In this document: positions 45,720-55,456 of the stretch, piece after piece
How positions within the stretch are numbered: position 1 is the first letter of the stretch
How the letters are laid out: each line of letters opens with the position of its first letter
NCBI RefSeq assembly: GCF_029543125.1
Contig: NZ_JARQWW010000002.1
Span: 1 to 64,000 of the forward strand
Reading direction: 5' to 3'
Source: Caulobacter segnis
Lineage (GTDB): Bacteria; Pseudomonadota; Alphaproteobacteria; Caulobacterales; Caulobacteraceae
Length of the DNA stretch: 64,000 nucleotides
Translations under genes and position numbers: made by a program
Notes under the pieces: model-generated
The model's database searches: none
The model's input: the letters and a program-made list of their open reading frames with translations, nothing else
What the model was told of the DNA's origin: nothing

Positions 45720-46376
45720 ATGACCAGCCCGCAGCCCGCCCATCGCAAGTTCGCCTTCGACACGGTGTTCGACAACACCGGCGCCGTGGCCTACTCGCCG
45801 CCAAAGCCCAAGCTGTTCACCGAAGAAGAAGTGGCCGAGCTGCGCGCCGCCGCCTTCGCCGAGGGCGAGCGTTCCGCCGTGGCCCGGGCCGAGGAAGCCG
45901 CCGCCATCGCCCTGCGCGCCACCGCCGACGCCGCGCGCGCCGCCCTGGCCAGCCTGACCCAGGTGGCGCACGACCATCGCGCCGGCTCCGCCGCCCTGGC
46001 CCTGGCCTGCGGCCGCAAGATCGCCGACGCGGCGCTGGAGATGTTCCCCGAGGCCGCCCTGCGCGCCGCCATCGACGGCCTGGCCCGCGAGCTGGAGCAG
46101 CAGCCCCGCCTGGTGCTGCGCGTGCCGGAAGAGCTGCTGGAGCGCATGAGCGCGGCCCTGGAGGACGCCGCCGCCAACGCCGGCTTCTCGGGCCAGATCA
46201 TCGCCAAGTCCGATCCCAACCTGCCGCGCGCCGCCTTCATGCTGGACTGGGCCGACGGCCGCGCCGCCTTCGATCCGCCCGCCACCGCCGCCCGCACCGC
46301 CGAGGCCCTCAACGCCGCCCTCGCGGCCGAAGGCCTTCACGCCGAACCCCTGACCGCCGCCCACTCGGAAGGCTGA
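45720..46376 (+). CDS. fliH: FliH/FlbE-like flagellar ATPase regulator
   Basis: A 218-residue protein with an Ala/Glu-rich central helix ([31 protein letters not shown]) and a C-terminal domain ([10 protein letters not shown]...[28 protein letters not shown]) characteristic of FliH/FlbE. It holds the FliI ATPase and controls export. The Caulobacter orthologue at this place is called FlbE. It lies within the fliF operon, 4 bp before fliN. Confidence 0.85.
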   Translation: MTSPQPAHRKFAFDTVFDNTGAVAYSPPKPKLFTEEEVAELRAAAFAEGERSAVARAEEAAAIALRATADAARAALASLTQVAHDHRAGSAALALACGRKIADAALEMFPEAALRAAIDGLARELEQQPRLVLRVPEELLERMSAALEDAAANAGFSGQIIAKSDPNLPRAAFMLDWADGRAAFDPPATAARTAEALNAALAAEGLHAEPLTAAHSEG

Positions 46377-46380
46377 CCCC

Positions 46381-46722
46381 ATGGTCGATGAACCGAACCT
46401 CACGCTCGACGAATTCGGCCCCGAGGACACCCTCGCGACCGAGATGGCCATTGAATACGACGACAAGATCGCGTCCGACCTGGCGCCGGTCTTCGACGTG
46501 CCCGTCAGCATCTCGGCCGTGCTCGGCAAGGCCCACCTGTCGGTGGCCCAGCTGCTCAAGCTCAATCAGGGCAGCGTGCTGGAGCTGGACCGCAAGGTCG
46601 GCGAGGCCATCGACATCTACGTGAACAACCGCCTGGTCGCCCGGGGCGAGGTCGTCGTCGTCGACGAACGCCTGGGCGTGACCATGACCGAAATCATCAA
46701 GGACGGCGACAGCAACGCCTAA
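46381..46722 (+). CDS. fliN: Flagellar motor switch protein FliN
   Basis: A 113-residue protein. The C-terminal SpoA/FliN domain is clear: FDVPVSISAVLGKAHLSVAQLLKLNQGSVLELDRKVGEAIDIYVNN, then RLVARGEVVVVDERLGVTMTEII. It forms the C-ring base with FliG and FliM. The acidic N-terminus before the domain is short. Operonic, 28 bp before flbD. Confidence 0.95.
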   Translation: MVDEPNLTLDEFGPEDTLATEMAIEYDDKIASDLAPVFDVPVSISAVLGKAHLSVAQLLKLNQGSVLELDRKVGEAIDIYVNNRLVARGEVVVVDERLGVTMTEIIKDGDSNA

Positions 46723-46750
46723 GGGCGGGCTGTCGAGAAGGAGAACGAAC

Positions 46751-48130
<1,380 letters not shown>

Positions 48131-48137
48131 TCCCTCT

Positions 48138-48165
48138 CTCCCGCCTCTTTTCGCTTGGGCGGGAG
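48138..48165 (+). terminator. Stem-loop between flbD and flhA
   Basis: CTCCCGCC (48138-48145) pairs with GGCGGGAG (48158-48165) over a 12-base loop, right after the last gene of the fliF operon. There is no T-run, so termination is only probable. Confidence 0.5.
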
Positions 48166-48192
48166 GCGGGAATCTGAGCGTGTGAGCAGTCA

Positions 48193-50289
48193 ATGACCGA
48201 CGTCGGCCTCAACGCAAATTCGAACGGCTTCAACCCCAAGGACATCCTGGGGTGGCTGCTGCGCGGCGAGGTCGGCCTGGCGATCGGCATCGCGGCGATC
48301 ATCGTCCTGCTGATCCTGCCGGTCCCGCCGTTCCTGCTGGACATCCTGCTGTCGCTCTCGGTGACCAGCTCCGTGCTGATCCTGATGACGGCGCTGCTGA
48401 TCAAGCGGCCGCTGGAGTTCAGCTCCTTCCCGACCGTGTTGCTGGTGGCGACCCTGTTCCGGCTAGGCCTGAACATCGCCTCCACGCGCCTGATCCTCAG
48501 CCACGGGCACGAGGGCGCTCACGGCGCCGGCGCCATCATCCAGGCCTTCGGCAATCTGATGATGAGCGGCAACTTCGTCATCGGGGTGATCGTCTTCATC
48601 ATCCTGGTGCTGGTGAACTTCATGGTCATCACCAAGGGTTCGGGCCGCATCGCCGAGGTGTCGGCCCGCTTCACCCTGGACGCCATGCCCGGCAAGCAGA
48701 TGGCCATCGACGCCGACCTGTCGAGCGGCCTGATCGACCAGGAAGGCGCCAAGCTGCGCCGCAAGGAGCTGGAGCAGGAGTCCACCTTCTTCGGGGCCAT
48801 GGACGGCGCCAGCAAGTTCGTGAAGGGCGACGCCGTCGCCGGCCTGATCATCACCGGCATCAACGTGGTCGGCGGCATCCTGATCGGCGTGCTGCAGCAC
48901 AAGGTGCCGATCGGTCAGGCGGCCTCGTCCTACACCCTCATGACCATCGGCGACGGCCTGGTCAGCCAGATCCCGGCCCTGATCATCTCCATCGCCGCCG
49001 GCCTGCTGGTGTCGAAGGCGGGCGTCGAGGGCTCCGCCGACAAGGCCCTGGTCAATCAGCTGGCCATGAACCCGGTCAGCCTGGGCATGGTCTCGGCCTC
49101 GTCGGGCGTCATCGCCCTGATCCCGGGCATGCCGATCATCCCGTTCGTGGCTGTGTCCCTGGGCGCCGGCTACCTGGCCTGGAAGCGCGGGCAGGCCAAG
49201 CTGAGCCCCGCCGCCGACGCCCTGGCCCCGCTGGAGGAAGCAGCGGCGCAGGAAGACGAGCCGATCTCCAACACCTTGGCCATCGACGACGTGAAGATCG
49301 AGCTGGGCTACGGCCTGTTGTCGCTGATCAACGACCTGGAAGGCCGCCGCCTGACCGACCAGATCCGCGCCCTGCGCAAGACCCTGGCCACGGACTTCGG
49401 CTTCGTCATGCCGCCGGTCCGCATCCTCGACAACATGCGCCTGCCCAACAGCGGCTACTCCATCCGCATCAAGGAGATGGAGGTCGGCGCCGGCGAGGTC
49501 CGCCTGGGCCACCTGATGGCCATGGACCCGCGCGGCGGTCAGGTGGAGCTGCCGGGCGAGCACGTCCGCGAGCCCGCCTTCGGCCTGCCGGCCACCTGGG
49601 TCGCCGACAGCCTGCGTGAGGAAGCCACCTTCCGCGGCTACACCATCGTCGATCCGGCCACGGTCCTGACCACGCACCTGACCGAACTGCTCAAGGAGAA
49701 CATGGCCGACCTGCTCTCCTACGCCGAGGTGCAGAAGCTCCTGAAGGAGCTGCCTGCCGAGCAGAAGAAGCTGGTGGACGACGTCATCCCGTCCCTGGCC
49801 ACCGCCACCACTGTCCAGCGCGTGCTGCAGTCCCTGCTGCGCGAGCGCGTCTCCATCCGCGATCTGCCGACCATCCTGGAAGGCATCGGCGAAGCGGCGA
49901 CCCACTCCTCCTCGCTCACCACCCTGGTGGAGCAGGTCCGCGCCAAGATTGGCCGGCAGCTGTGCTGGGCCAACCGCGGTGACGACGGCGCCCTGGCCAT
50001 CATCACCCTCTCCGCCGAATGGGAGAACGCCTTCGGCGACGCCCTGGTCGGGCCGGGCGAGGACAAGCAGCTGGCCCTGGCCCCGTCGCGCCTGCAGGCC
50101 TTCATCGGCGAGGTCCGCGAGGCCTTCGAACAGGCCGCCCTGCAAGGCGATACGGCTGTGCTTCTGACCAGCCCAGGCATCCGCCCTTATGTGCGTTCGA
50201 TCATCGAACGCTTCCGCGGCCAGACCGTGGTGATGAGCCAGAGCGAGATCCATCCCCGGGCTCGCCTGAAGACCGTCGGCATGATCTGA
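48193..50289 (+). CDS. flhA: Flagellar export apparatus protein FlhA
   Basis: A 698-residue protein. Seven to eight N-terminal transmembrane helices include LLLIL...LLDILLSLSVTSSVLILMTALLI, and the FHIPEP/TypeIII signature region is KRPLEFSSFPTVLLVATLFRLGLNIASTRLIL. Then come SARFTLDAMPGKQMAIDADL (the conserved cytoplasmic loop) and the C-terminal cytoplasmic ring domain. It is the gate of flagellar type III secretion. It has its own start region 62 bp after flbD. Confidence 0.97.
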   Translation: MTDVGLNANSNGFNPKDILGWLLRGEVGLAIGIAAIIVLLILPVPPFLLDILLSLSVTSSVLILMTALLIKRPLEFSSFPTVLLVATLFRLGLNIASTRLILSHGHEGAHGAGAIIQAFGNLMMSGNFVIGVIVFIILVLVNFMVITKGSGRIAEVSARFTLDAMPGKQMAIDADLSSGLIDQEGAKLRRKELEQESTFFGAMDGASKFVKGDAVAGLIITGINVVGGILIGVLQHKVPIGQAASSYTLMTIGDGLVSQIPALIISIAAGLLVSKAGVEGSADKALVNQLAMNPVSLGMVSASSGVIALIPGMPIIPFVAVSLGAGYLAWKRGQAKLSPAADALAPLEEAAAQEDEPISNTLAIDDVKIELGYGLLSLINDLEGRRLTDQIRALRKTLATDFGFVMPPVRILDNMRLPNSGYSIRIKEMEVGAGEVRLGHLMAMDPRGGQVELPGEHVREPAFGLPATWVADSLREEATFRGYTIVDPATVLTTHLTELLKENMADLLSYAEVQKLLKELPAEQKKLVDDVIPSLATATTVQRVLQSLLRERVSIRDLPTILEGIGEAATHSSSLTTLVEQVRAKIGRQLCWANRGDDGALAIITLSAEWENAFGDALVGPGEDKQLALAPSRLQAFIGEVREAFEQAALQGDTAVLLTSPGIRPYVRSIIERFRGQTVVMSQSEIHPRARLKTVGMI

Positions 50290-50327
50290 TCCGCCGCCCG
50301 GCGACCGAAACAATCCGAAATAATTTG

Positions 50328-50353
50328 GGAACGTCCCTGAACGCGGCCGCGTT
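50328..50353 (+). promoter_or_regulatory. EcfG (general stress) promoter candidate GGAAC-N17-CGTT
   Basis: GGAAC (50328-50332) and CGTT (50350-50353), 17 bp apart, match the alphaproteobacterial general-stress sigma factor (EcfG, SigT in Caulobacter) consensus GGAAC-N16/17-CGTT. It is about 48 bp before the ATG of the Thr-rich secreted protein. Confidence 0.65.
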
Positions 50354-50400
50354 GGTCTTCGCATGGGGGAGGCGTTTCGATGAATTTTTTGGAGCACCTC

Positions 50401-50928
50401 ATGCAACGCACTCTGCTGGCGACCGTCGCTGCCGCCGCTCTGTCGATGGCGGCCGTGGCTCACGCGCAAGACGCTACGACCACAACTCAAACCACCACCA
50501 CGGCCACTAAGCCGGCGACCGCCACGACTCCGCCGACCACGACGGAAAGCACGACCACGACGACCTCCACGGATGCGGCTCCGACGGCCGCCACCCCGCC
50601 GGCGGCGAGCACCACCACGACCACGACCGAGACCACGGACGCCACCGCGGCGGACACCGCGGCTCAGCCCAGCTCGTCGACCACCACCACGACCAGCAGC
50701 ACCACCTTCACGGCCGGCGCCCAGGTCTGGGACCCGGCGGGCGGTCAGGTCGGCACGGTTGAGAAGACCTACGAGCAGGGCGGTCAGCAGATCGTCGCCG
50801 TGAACGTCGACGGCAAGACCCTGGGCCTTCCGGCCACGGCCATCGCCAGCCAGGACGGCAAGCTGGTCGCCTCGGTGACCAAGGCCCAGATCCTGGCCGC
50901 GGCCGCCGGCATGGCGCCGAAGTCGTAG
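50401..50928 (+). CDS. Secreted Thr-rich protein with C-terminal PRC-barrel-like segment
   Basis: A 175-residue protein with a signal peptide (MQRTLLATVAAAALSMAAVAHA). A Thr/Ala/Pro-rich low-complexity linker (~residues 24-103, with many TTTT runs) follows, then a small domain (FTAGAQVWDPAGGQVGTVEKTY, VNVDGKTLGLPATAIA) resembling a PRC barrel. Probably periplasmic; function unknown. The ATG at 50401 with GGAGCACC upstream starts the signal peptide. A GGAAC-N17-CGTT element predicts general-stress control. Confidence 0.8.
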   Translation: MQRTLLATVAAAALSMAAVAHAQDATTTTQTTTTATKPATATTPPTTTESTTTTTSTDAAPTAATPPAASTTTTTTETTDATAADTAAQPSSSTTTTTSSTTFTAGAQVWDPAGGQVGTVEKTYEQGGQQIVAVNVDGKTLGLPATAIASQDGKLVASVTKAQILAAAAGMAPKS

Positions 50929-51082
50929 GGAAACCCATCCTCCAGGGCCGCGGCGCGCTTGCGTCGCGGCCTTCCCCTTTTCAGCCACTGGTGCGACGCG
51001 CGAACCATTGCCGTCGCAAGCTTCGGCTGGTAGCCATGCCCGCAAGCGCGGTTAAGAGACCACGCTACGAGAAGGGTTCTTG

Positions 51083-51469
51083 GTGCAAATGCCTGCGGCG
51101 AAACGATCGGCGGGCGGCGGTTCCGCCGGCCTGATCTGGGATCTTCTGACCTTTGACCGCCTGGTCACCGGCCAGGTTATCCATCTGGTCTATTGGGCCG
51201 GTCTGGGCGTCATCGCCCTGTTCGCCTTCTCGGTCGTCGGCGCCGCTGTCGGCCTGGCGCTGAAGGAGCCCGGCCTGGGCTCCATCCTTCTGGCCTTTCC
51301 GGTCCTGATCGCCGGCCTTCTGGCCGCCGGGGCCATGGCGCTGCTGTGGCGCGCCTTCTGCGAATTCTACGTGGCCATCTTCCGCATCAGCGACGACCTG
51401 CGCTCCCTGCGCCAGTCGCACGACGCCGAAACCGCGATCATTCCCCGGGCGCGTCCGGACGAAGCCTGA
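51083..51469 (+). CDS. DUF4282 membrane protein
   Basis: About 128 residues with two transmembrane helices (VIHLVYWAGLGVIALFAFSVV; SILLAFPVLIAGLLAAGAMALLW) and the DUF4282 ending RAFCEFYVAIFRISDDLRSLR. Function unknown. Possible starts are GTG 51083 and ATG 51089; GAAGGG 6-7 bases upstream favours GTG 51083. It is convergent with fliJ, with 12 bp between stops. Confidence 0.8.
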   Translation: MQMPAAKRSAGGGSAGLIWDLLTFDRLVTGQVIHLVYWAGLGVIALFAFSVVGAAVGLALKEPGLGSILLAFPVLIAGLLAAGAMALLWRAFCEFYVAIFRISDDLRSLRQSHDAETAIIPRARPDEA

Positions 51470-51481
51470 TTAGCGCGGGAC

Positions 51482-51895
51482 CTAGCGCGTCCCGGTCTTC
51501 CTCAGACCCATCTCATCCATTTGGGCGGTCTCGATCGCGTCCGCCTTCTTCTGGCGGGCGAGCTTGGCGCTTTCCGCCACCTGCTCGTACTTCTTGAGCT
51601 CCTCGAATGCCCGCGACAGGGCGTCCCGCGCCCCGCTCTCCTCGACCTTGATCGAGTCGATCTGCGCCTGGATTTCCGCCTTGCGGACGCTCAGACCCTG
51701 GGTGTAGCCGACCATGTACCAGCCGGCCGTGGCGTCCGCCTGGGCGCGCAGCATCTCGGCCTCCCCCTCGGCGTCGAGCATGGCTAGGCGGATTTCGGCG
51801 TCCTGCCGGCGCGCGGAGATCTCCCCCAGGCGCTTCTGCAGGGACTCGACCTCATAGTTGGCGATGCGGATGAGAGAAGCGGCCCACTTGGTCAT
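51482..51895 (-). CDS. fliJ: Flagellar export chaperone FliJ
   Basis: A 137-residue, wholly alpha-helical coiled-coil protein (SLIRIANYEVESLQKRLGEISARRQDAEIRLAML...ALSRAFEELKKYEQVAESAKLARQKKADAIE), the FliJ shape and length. It works with FliI in the export ATPase, like a gamma-subunit stalk. It lies 14 bp after fliI on the same strand. Confidence 0.9.
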   Translation of the reverse strand: MTKWAASLIRIANYEVESLQKRLGEISARRQDAEIRLAMLDAEGEAEMLRAQADATAGWYMVGYTQGLSVRKAEIQAQIDSIKVEESGARDALSRAFEELKKYEQVAESAKLARQKKADAIETAQMDEMGLRKTGTR

Positions 51896-51909
51896 CTAGA
51901 CAGTCTTCA

Positions 51910-53241
51910 TCACGCGGCGTTGAGAATGCTTGAAAGCTGGTGGAAAGAGTCGTCGAGGCTGGTGGCCTCGTCCTTGTCCTGGGACAGGAACTCCTCGATG
52001 GCCGGGTTCAGGGTGATCGCCCGGTCGATCTGCGGATCCGATCCCGCGCGATAGGCGCCGATGCGGATCAGCTCCTCCATGTTCGAATAGGCGGCCATCA
52101 CCTGGCGCGCGCCCTTCACCACATCCCGCTCTTCCTGGAACTGGCAGCCGGGCATGGTCCGGCTGATGGACTTCAGCACATTGATCGCCGGGAAGCGGCC
52201 GCGCTCGGCGATGGCGCGCTCCATGACGATGTGCCCGTCCAGAATGCCTCGGGTGGCGTCGGCGATGGGCTCGTTGTGGTCGTCCCCGTCCACCAGCACC
52301 GTGAACAGCGCCGTGATCGGCCCCGCCGTGGTGCCGTCCGGCCGGATCGGCCCCGGTCCCGCCCGCTCCAGCAGCTTGGGCAGTTCAGTGAAAACCGTTG
52401 GGGTGTAACCCTTGGTGGTCGGCGGCTCGCCGGCGGCCAGGCCGATCTCGCGCTGGGCCATGGCGAAGCGGGTCACCGAGTCCATCAGGCACAGGACCTC
52501 CATGTCCTGGTCGCGCAGGAACTCGGCCAGGGCCAGGGTCATGTAGGCGGCCTGGCGGCGCTTCAGCGCCGGCTCGTCCGAGGTCGCCACCACCACGATG
52601 GCGCGGCGCAGGCCTTCCTCGCCCAGGGTCTCCTCGATGAACTCGCGCACCTCGCGGCCGCGTTCGCCGATCAGCCCCACCACCACCGCGTCGCAGGTCG
52701 CCTGACGCGCCAGCATCGACAGCAGCACCGACTTGCCCACGCCCGAACCGGCGAAGATGCCCAGGCGCTGGCCCCGGCAGGTGGTGGTGAAGACGTTCAT
52801 GGACCGCACGCCCAGATCCAGCCGCTCGCCCACCCGCCCGCGGGCGTGCGCCGACGGCGGCGCGGCCTTCAGCGGATAGGCCGCCTCGCCCTGCGGCAGG
52901 GGGCCCAGCCCGTCGATGGGCTCGCCGAAGGCGTCGACGATGCGGCCGAGCCAGGCGGCGGTCGGGCGGACCACCGCCCCCTCGGGACGGATCTTGATCT
53001 CGGCGCCGGGGGCCACGCCCTCCACCGGACCGAAGGGCATCAGCAGGGCGCGGGTCTCGCGGAAGCCGACAACCTCGGCCGGCAGGGCCGACTGGCCATA
53101 GCGCTCGATCTCGACCCGGGCGCCCACGGACAGGCGGGTCAGCCCCCCGCGCGCCTCGATCAGCAGGCCGTTCACCCCCGCGACGCGACCGAACACGGTC
53201 AGGGGATCGATGCGCTCAACAGCGGCGATCAGGTTCTGCAA
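51910..53241 (-). CDS. fliI: Flagellum-specific ATP synthase FliI
   Basis: A 443-residue F1-beta-like ATPase. Walker A is AGSGVGKS (164-171), with [14 protein letters not shown], the Walker B region [31 protein letters not shown] and the C-terminal oligomer part. It powers flagellar type III export. The start is TTG 53241 with GAGGGG upstream; that site lies in an 8-bp hairpin. A perfect TTAACC-GGCCTTAA site lies upstream inside the hydrolase 3' end, suggesting CtrA control. Confidence 0.96.
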   Translation of the reverse strand: MQNLIAAVERIDPLTVFGRVAGVNGLLIEARGGLTRLSVGARVEIERYGQSALPAEVVGFRETRALLMPFGPVEGVAPGAEIKIRPEGAVVRPTAAWLGRIVDAFGEPIDGLGPLPQGEAAYPLKAAPPSAHARGRVGERLDLGVRSMNVFTTTCRGQRLGIFAGSGVGKSVLLSMLARQATCDAVVVGLIGERGREVREFIEETLGEEGLRRAIVVVATSDEPALKRRQAAYMTLALAEFLRDQDMEVLCLMDSVTRFAMAQREIGLAAGEPPTTKGYTPTVFTELPKLLERAGPGPIRPDGTTAGPITALFTVLVDGDDHNEPIADATRGILDGHIVMERAIAERGRFPAINVLKSISRTMPGCQFQEERDVVKGARQVMAAYSNMEELIRIGAYRAGSDPQIDRAITLNPAIEEFLSQDKDEATSLDDSFHQLSSILNAA

Positions 53242-53245
53242 AGCT

Positions 53246-53266
53246 GCCCCTCAGCACTTGAGGGGC
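53246..53266 (-). promoter_or_regulatory. Hairpin covering the fliI ribosome binding site
   Basis: On the minus strand GCCCCTCA-AGTGC-TGAGGGGC is a perfect 8-bp stem with a 5-base loop. Its 3' arm contains the GAGGGG Shine-Dalgarno, and the TTG start follows 5 bases later. The structure would mask translation initiation and may set fliI translation. Confidence 0.5.
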
Positions 53267-53309
53267 GACCATGCGGGCAAGCTCGTTAACCATGAGTGAA
53301 AACCTCTCG

Positions 53310-53323
53310 TTAAGGCCGGTTAA
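53310..53323 (-). promoter_or_regulatory. Palindromic CtrA-like box (TTAA-N6-TTAA) upstream of fliI
   Basis: TTAACCGGCCTTAA is a perfect palindrome of two TTAA half-sites with 6-base spacing, about 70 bp before fliI. It overlaps the stop codon of the hydrolase gene. A further single TTAA (53286-53289) lies closer to fliI. Confidence 0.5.
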
Positions 53324-54311
53324 CGACGGCCAGATTTTCACGGAAGAAGCGGACCACCTCGCGGTTGAAGTCCTGGTGGAAGGCGACCCGGTCGAAGCCC
53401 GGGGCGGGGACGCAGATGTCCGCGTGGCTCTGGATCGCCTCGGCCGTGCAGGGCTGCAGGAACTCGAAGTGCCCGGCCCCCTTAGCCAGATGATATTCCG
53501 GCGCGGCGCCCAGCTTCTCGCGCACCGGCTGCACGTAGAACGGCTCCGGCAGGATCTGGTCGACCTCGGCCCGCCATAGCTGCACCGGGATCTTCACCGC
53601 GCCCAGGCTTTGCGGGGTGAAGGCGTAGCCCACCGCCGGGGCGGCGATCACCGCCGCCTTGATGCGTTCGTCCCTCTTCCAACCGTTCCAGGTCGCGGGA
53701 GTCGCGGGCTGGTGATGAACCAGCTGGCAATCGAAGAACTGCGGCCGCAGGCGGCAGTGGTCGTTGATCTTGCTCACGTCGGGCACGCCGCCTATGGCGG
53801 CCGTGACGGTGAACCCGCCCATGGAGAAGCCGAACGCCCCTACCCGTTGCGGGTCGATGCGATCATGCGAGGCCCAGTCCTTCAGCATGTAGTCGGTCAA
53901 CACCCGCAGCTGGCGGGGTCGGTTGGCGCCTTCGGTGGAGCGGCTCTTGTCGGCGTAGTTGTCGCCCGTGTGCGTCAGGGCGGCGGTGACGAAGCCTGCG
54001 TCGGCTAAGGCCGCGGCCGTGTCGGAATGCCCGCCGAAGAAGCCGCCATGGCCGTGCGACATGACCACCAGCGGCAGGCCCGTTCCCTTGATCGGCGCGC
54101 CGGGCGCGACCTCCATCCTGTTGAGGCCCAGGGGCACGCTCCGCATCGGAGCGTCGGTGGGATACCAGATCCCGACCTCGATGGTCCCGCCCTGGGGATC
54201 GGGAACCTTGACCAGCTGGAAGCCCGCACCGGCGAGGGCGGGAGCGGCGAACATCAGGGCTCCGGCCAGAGCGGCGGCGGCGAGACCCTTGGATTTGGCG
54301 GCGACGGACAT
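53310..54311 (-). CDS. Secreted dienelactone-hydrolase/PAF-AH-like alpha/beta hydrolase
   Basis: About 333 residues. A signal peptide (AKSKGLAAAALAGALMFAAPALA) precedes an alpha/beta hydrolase: the oxyanion loop SHGHGGFFGGHSDTAAALAD, nucleophile Ser in GFSMGGFT, and a C-terminal His in GAGHFEFL. The pattern (VGIWYPTDAP) matches the Bacillus/Caulobacter family of predicted dienelactone hydrolases related to platelet-activating-factor acetylhydrolase. Substrate unknown. The ATG at 54311 has GGAG upstream. Its end carries the CtrA-like box for fliI. Confidence 0.83.
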   Translation of the reverse strand: MSVAAKSKGLAAAALAGALMFAAPALAGAGFQLVKVPDPQGGTIEVGIWYPTDAPMRSVPLGLNRMEVAPGAPIKGTGLPLVVMSHGHGGFFGGHSDTAAALADAGFVTAALTHTGDNYADKSRSTEGANRPRQLRVLTDYMLKDWASHDRIDPQRVGAFGFSMGGFTVTAAIGGVPDVSKINDHCRLRPQFFDCQLVHHQPATPATWNGWKRDERIKAAVIAAPAVGYAFTPQSLGAVKIPVQLWRAEVDQILPEPFYVQPVREKLGAAPEYHLAKGAGHFEFLQPCTAEAIQSHADICVPAPGFDRVAFHQDFNREVVRFFRENLAVVNRP

Positions 54312-54451
54312 GGCGCTCCTTTCGGCGTTTGCGTCCTCCGTCTGCTGAGCCTTCGAGCGCGCGTTCGCCACTACGCCTTCGCCAGTGGGCGAATGGGTTC
54401 GCGCTCCGGCGGACGGGTTTTCCACGCCGAACGCCGGGCTATAGATGAGGG

Positions 54452-55225
54452 ATGGCGTCGATTCCGGCTTCCGACCTGAACTCTCCCCGCATCTGGGCGA
54501 TAGACCTCGGCGTCTGCGCCGGCGTGGGCGTGGTCATGGGCCTGATCGGCCCCTTCGGCAGCTACTTCAACGACGTGGTCCTGGTTCGGATCGGCTACTG
54601 GGTCGGCAGCTTCCTGCTGAGCGGGGTCAGCTTCGGCCTGCTGCTGCGCGGCCTGTGGCCGATGATGAGCCGCGCCCGCATTCCCATGTGGATCTGGATC
54701 CCCGCCGTCGTGGTGATCGCCACCGCGCCGCTCTGCACCTTGGTGAAGGCCTTCGCCACGACGCTATGGCCGGCGATCGCCAGGATCAGTTGGGTGGAGT
54801 GGTACGGTCAGTCGGTGCTGATCGGGCTCGTCTATGTCTTGGCCTACGCCTTCCTGCGGCTTCGCGTCGCAGACCCCGCTCCGGCCAAGCCGCAAGCCCC
54901 GCCGTCGGAGCCCGCCTTCCTGCGCCGCCTGCCGCCCCGTCTGGGACGCGATCTCCTCTGCCTGCAGATGGAGGATCACTACGTGCGCATGCACACCACC
55001 CAAGGCTCCGACCTGGTGCTGCTGTCCCTCGGCCAGGCCATGGGCGAGCTCGGCGGATTGGAGGGGATGCAGGTCCACCGCTCTTGGTGGGTGGCCCGCC
55101 ACGCCGTGGTTAAGGTTATCGAAGACGGTCGGAACCTGCGCCTGAAGCTGATCAACGGCGTCGAAGCGCCCGTCTCCAGGGCCAGTGTGGCGAAGCTTCG
55201 GGCGGCGGGCTGGATCGCCCTCTAA
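54452..55225 (+). CDS. Membrane-bound LytTR transcriptional regulator
   Basis: A 257-residue protein. Four predicted transmembrane helices span the first ~145 residues (IWAIDLGVCAGVGVVMGLIGPF; IGYWVGSFLLSGVSFGLLLRG; MWIWIPAVVVIATAPLCTLV; SVLIGLVYVLAYAFL). A C-terminal LytTR DNA-binding domain follows (DLLCLQMEDHYVRMHTTQGSDLVLLSLGQAMGELG...VHRSWWVARHAVVKV). It is a one-component, membrane-tethered regulator; ligand and targets are unknown. It sits 231 bp upstream of ctrA on the same strand. Confidence 0.88.
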   Translation: MASIPASDLNSPRIWAIDLGVCAGVGVVMGLIGPFGSYFNDVVLVRIGYWVGSFLLSGVSFGLLLRGLWPMMSRARIPMWIWIPAVVVIATAPLCTLVKAFATTLWPAIARISWVEWYGQSVLIGLVYVLAYAFLRLRVADPAPAKPQAPPSEPAFLRRLPPRLGRDLLCLQMEDHYVRMHTTQGSDLVLLSLGQAMGELGGLEGMQVHRSWWVARHAVVKVIEDGRNLRLKLINGVEAPVSRASVAKLRAAGWIAL

Positions 55226-55258
55226 GCCTTGCCGTGACTGGATCTCCGGGCGGCAAAA

Positions 55259-55365
55259 GAATCGGTGACAAAAATCGCGATCGGAGTCCCGGCGCCGCTT
55301 GCTCACGATTCGCAAATCAGCTTAACGATTCTCCCGAAGGGTCATTCACCATTAACCGATCTTAA
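55259..55365 (+). promoter_or_regulatory. ctrA promoter region: GANTC cluster and TTAA-N6-TTAA box
   Basis: Four GANTC (CcrM methylation) sites lie at 55259, 55284, 55307 and 55327. TTAACCGATCTTAA (55352-55365) is a pair of TTAA half-sites with 6-base spacing, and a TTAAC half-site is at 55322. In Caulobacter the ctrA P1 promoter is controlled by DNA methylation and P2 by CtrA itself; this layout fits. Confidence 0.6.
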
Positions 55366-55456
55366 ATTCTCTCGCCCACAATGTGTCGCGAGAGCGGGGT
55401 CGAGCTTTGCCGATCCTTTGGAAATTTTAGCCGTCGTTGGGGGCTGAGAGGGGCTG

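Noticed and set aside
48463-51045. An 860-codon open frame antisense to flhA and the Thr-rich gene
   Set aside because: It spans two good plus-strand genes and their intergenic gap, with no recognisable fold.
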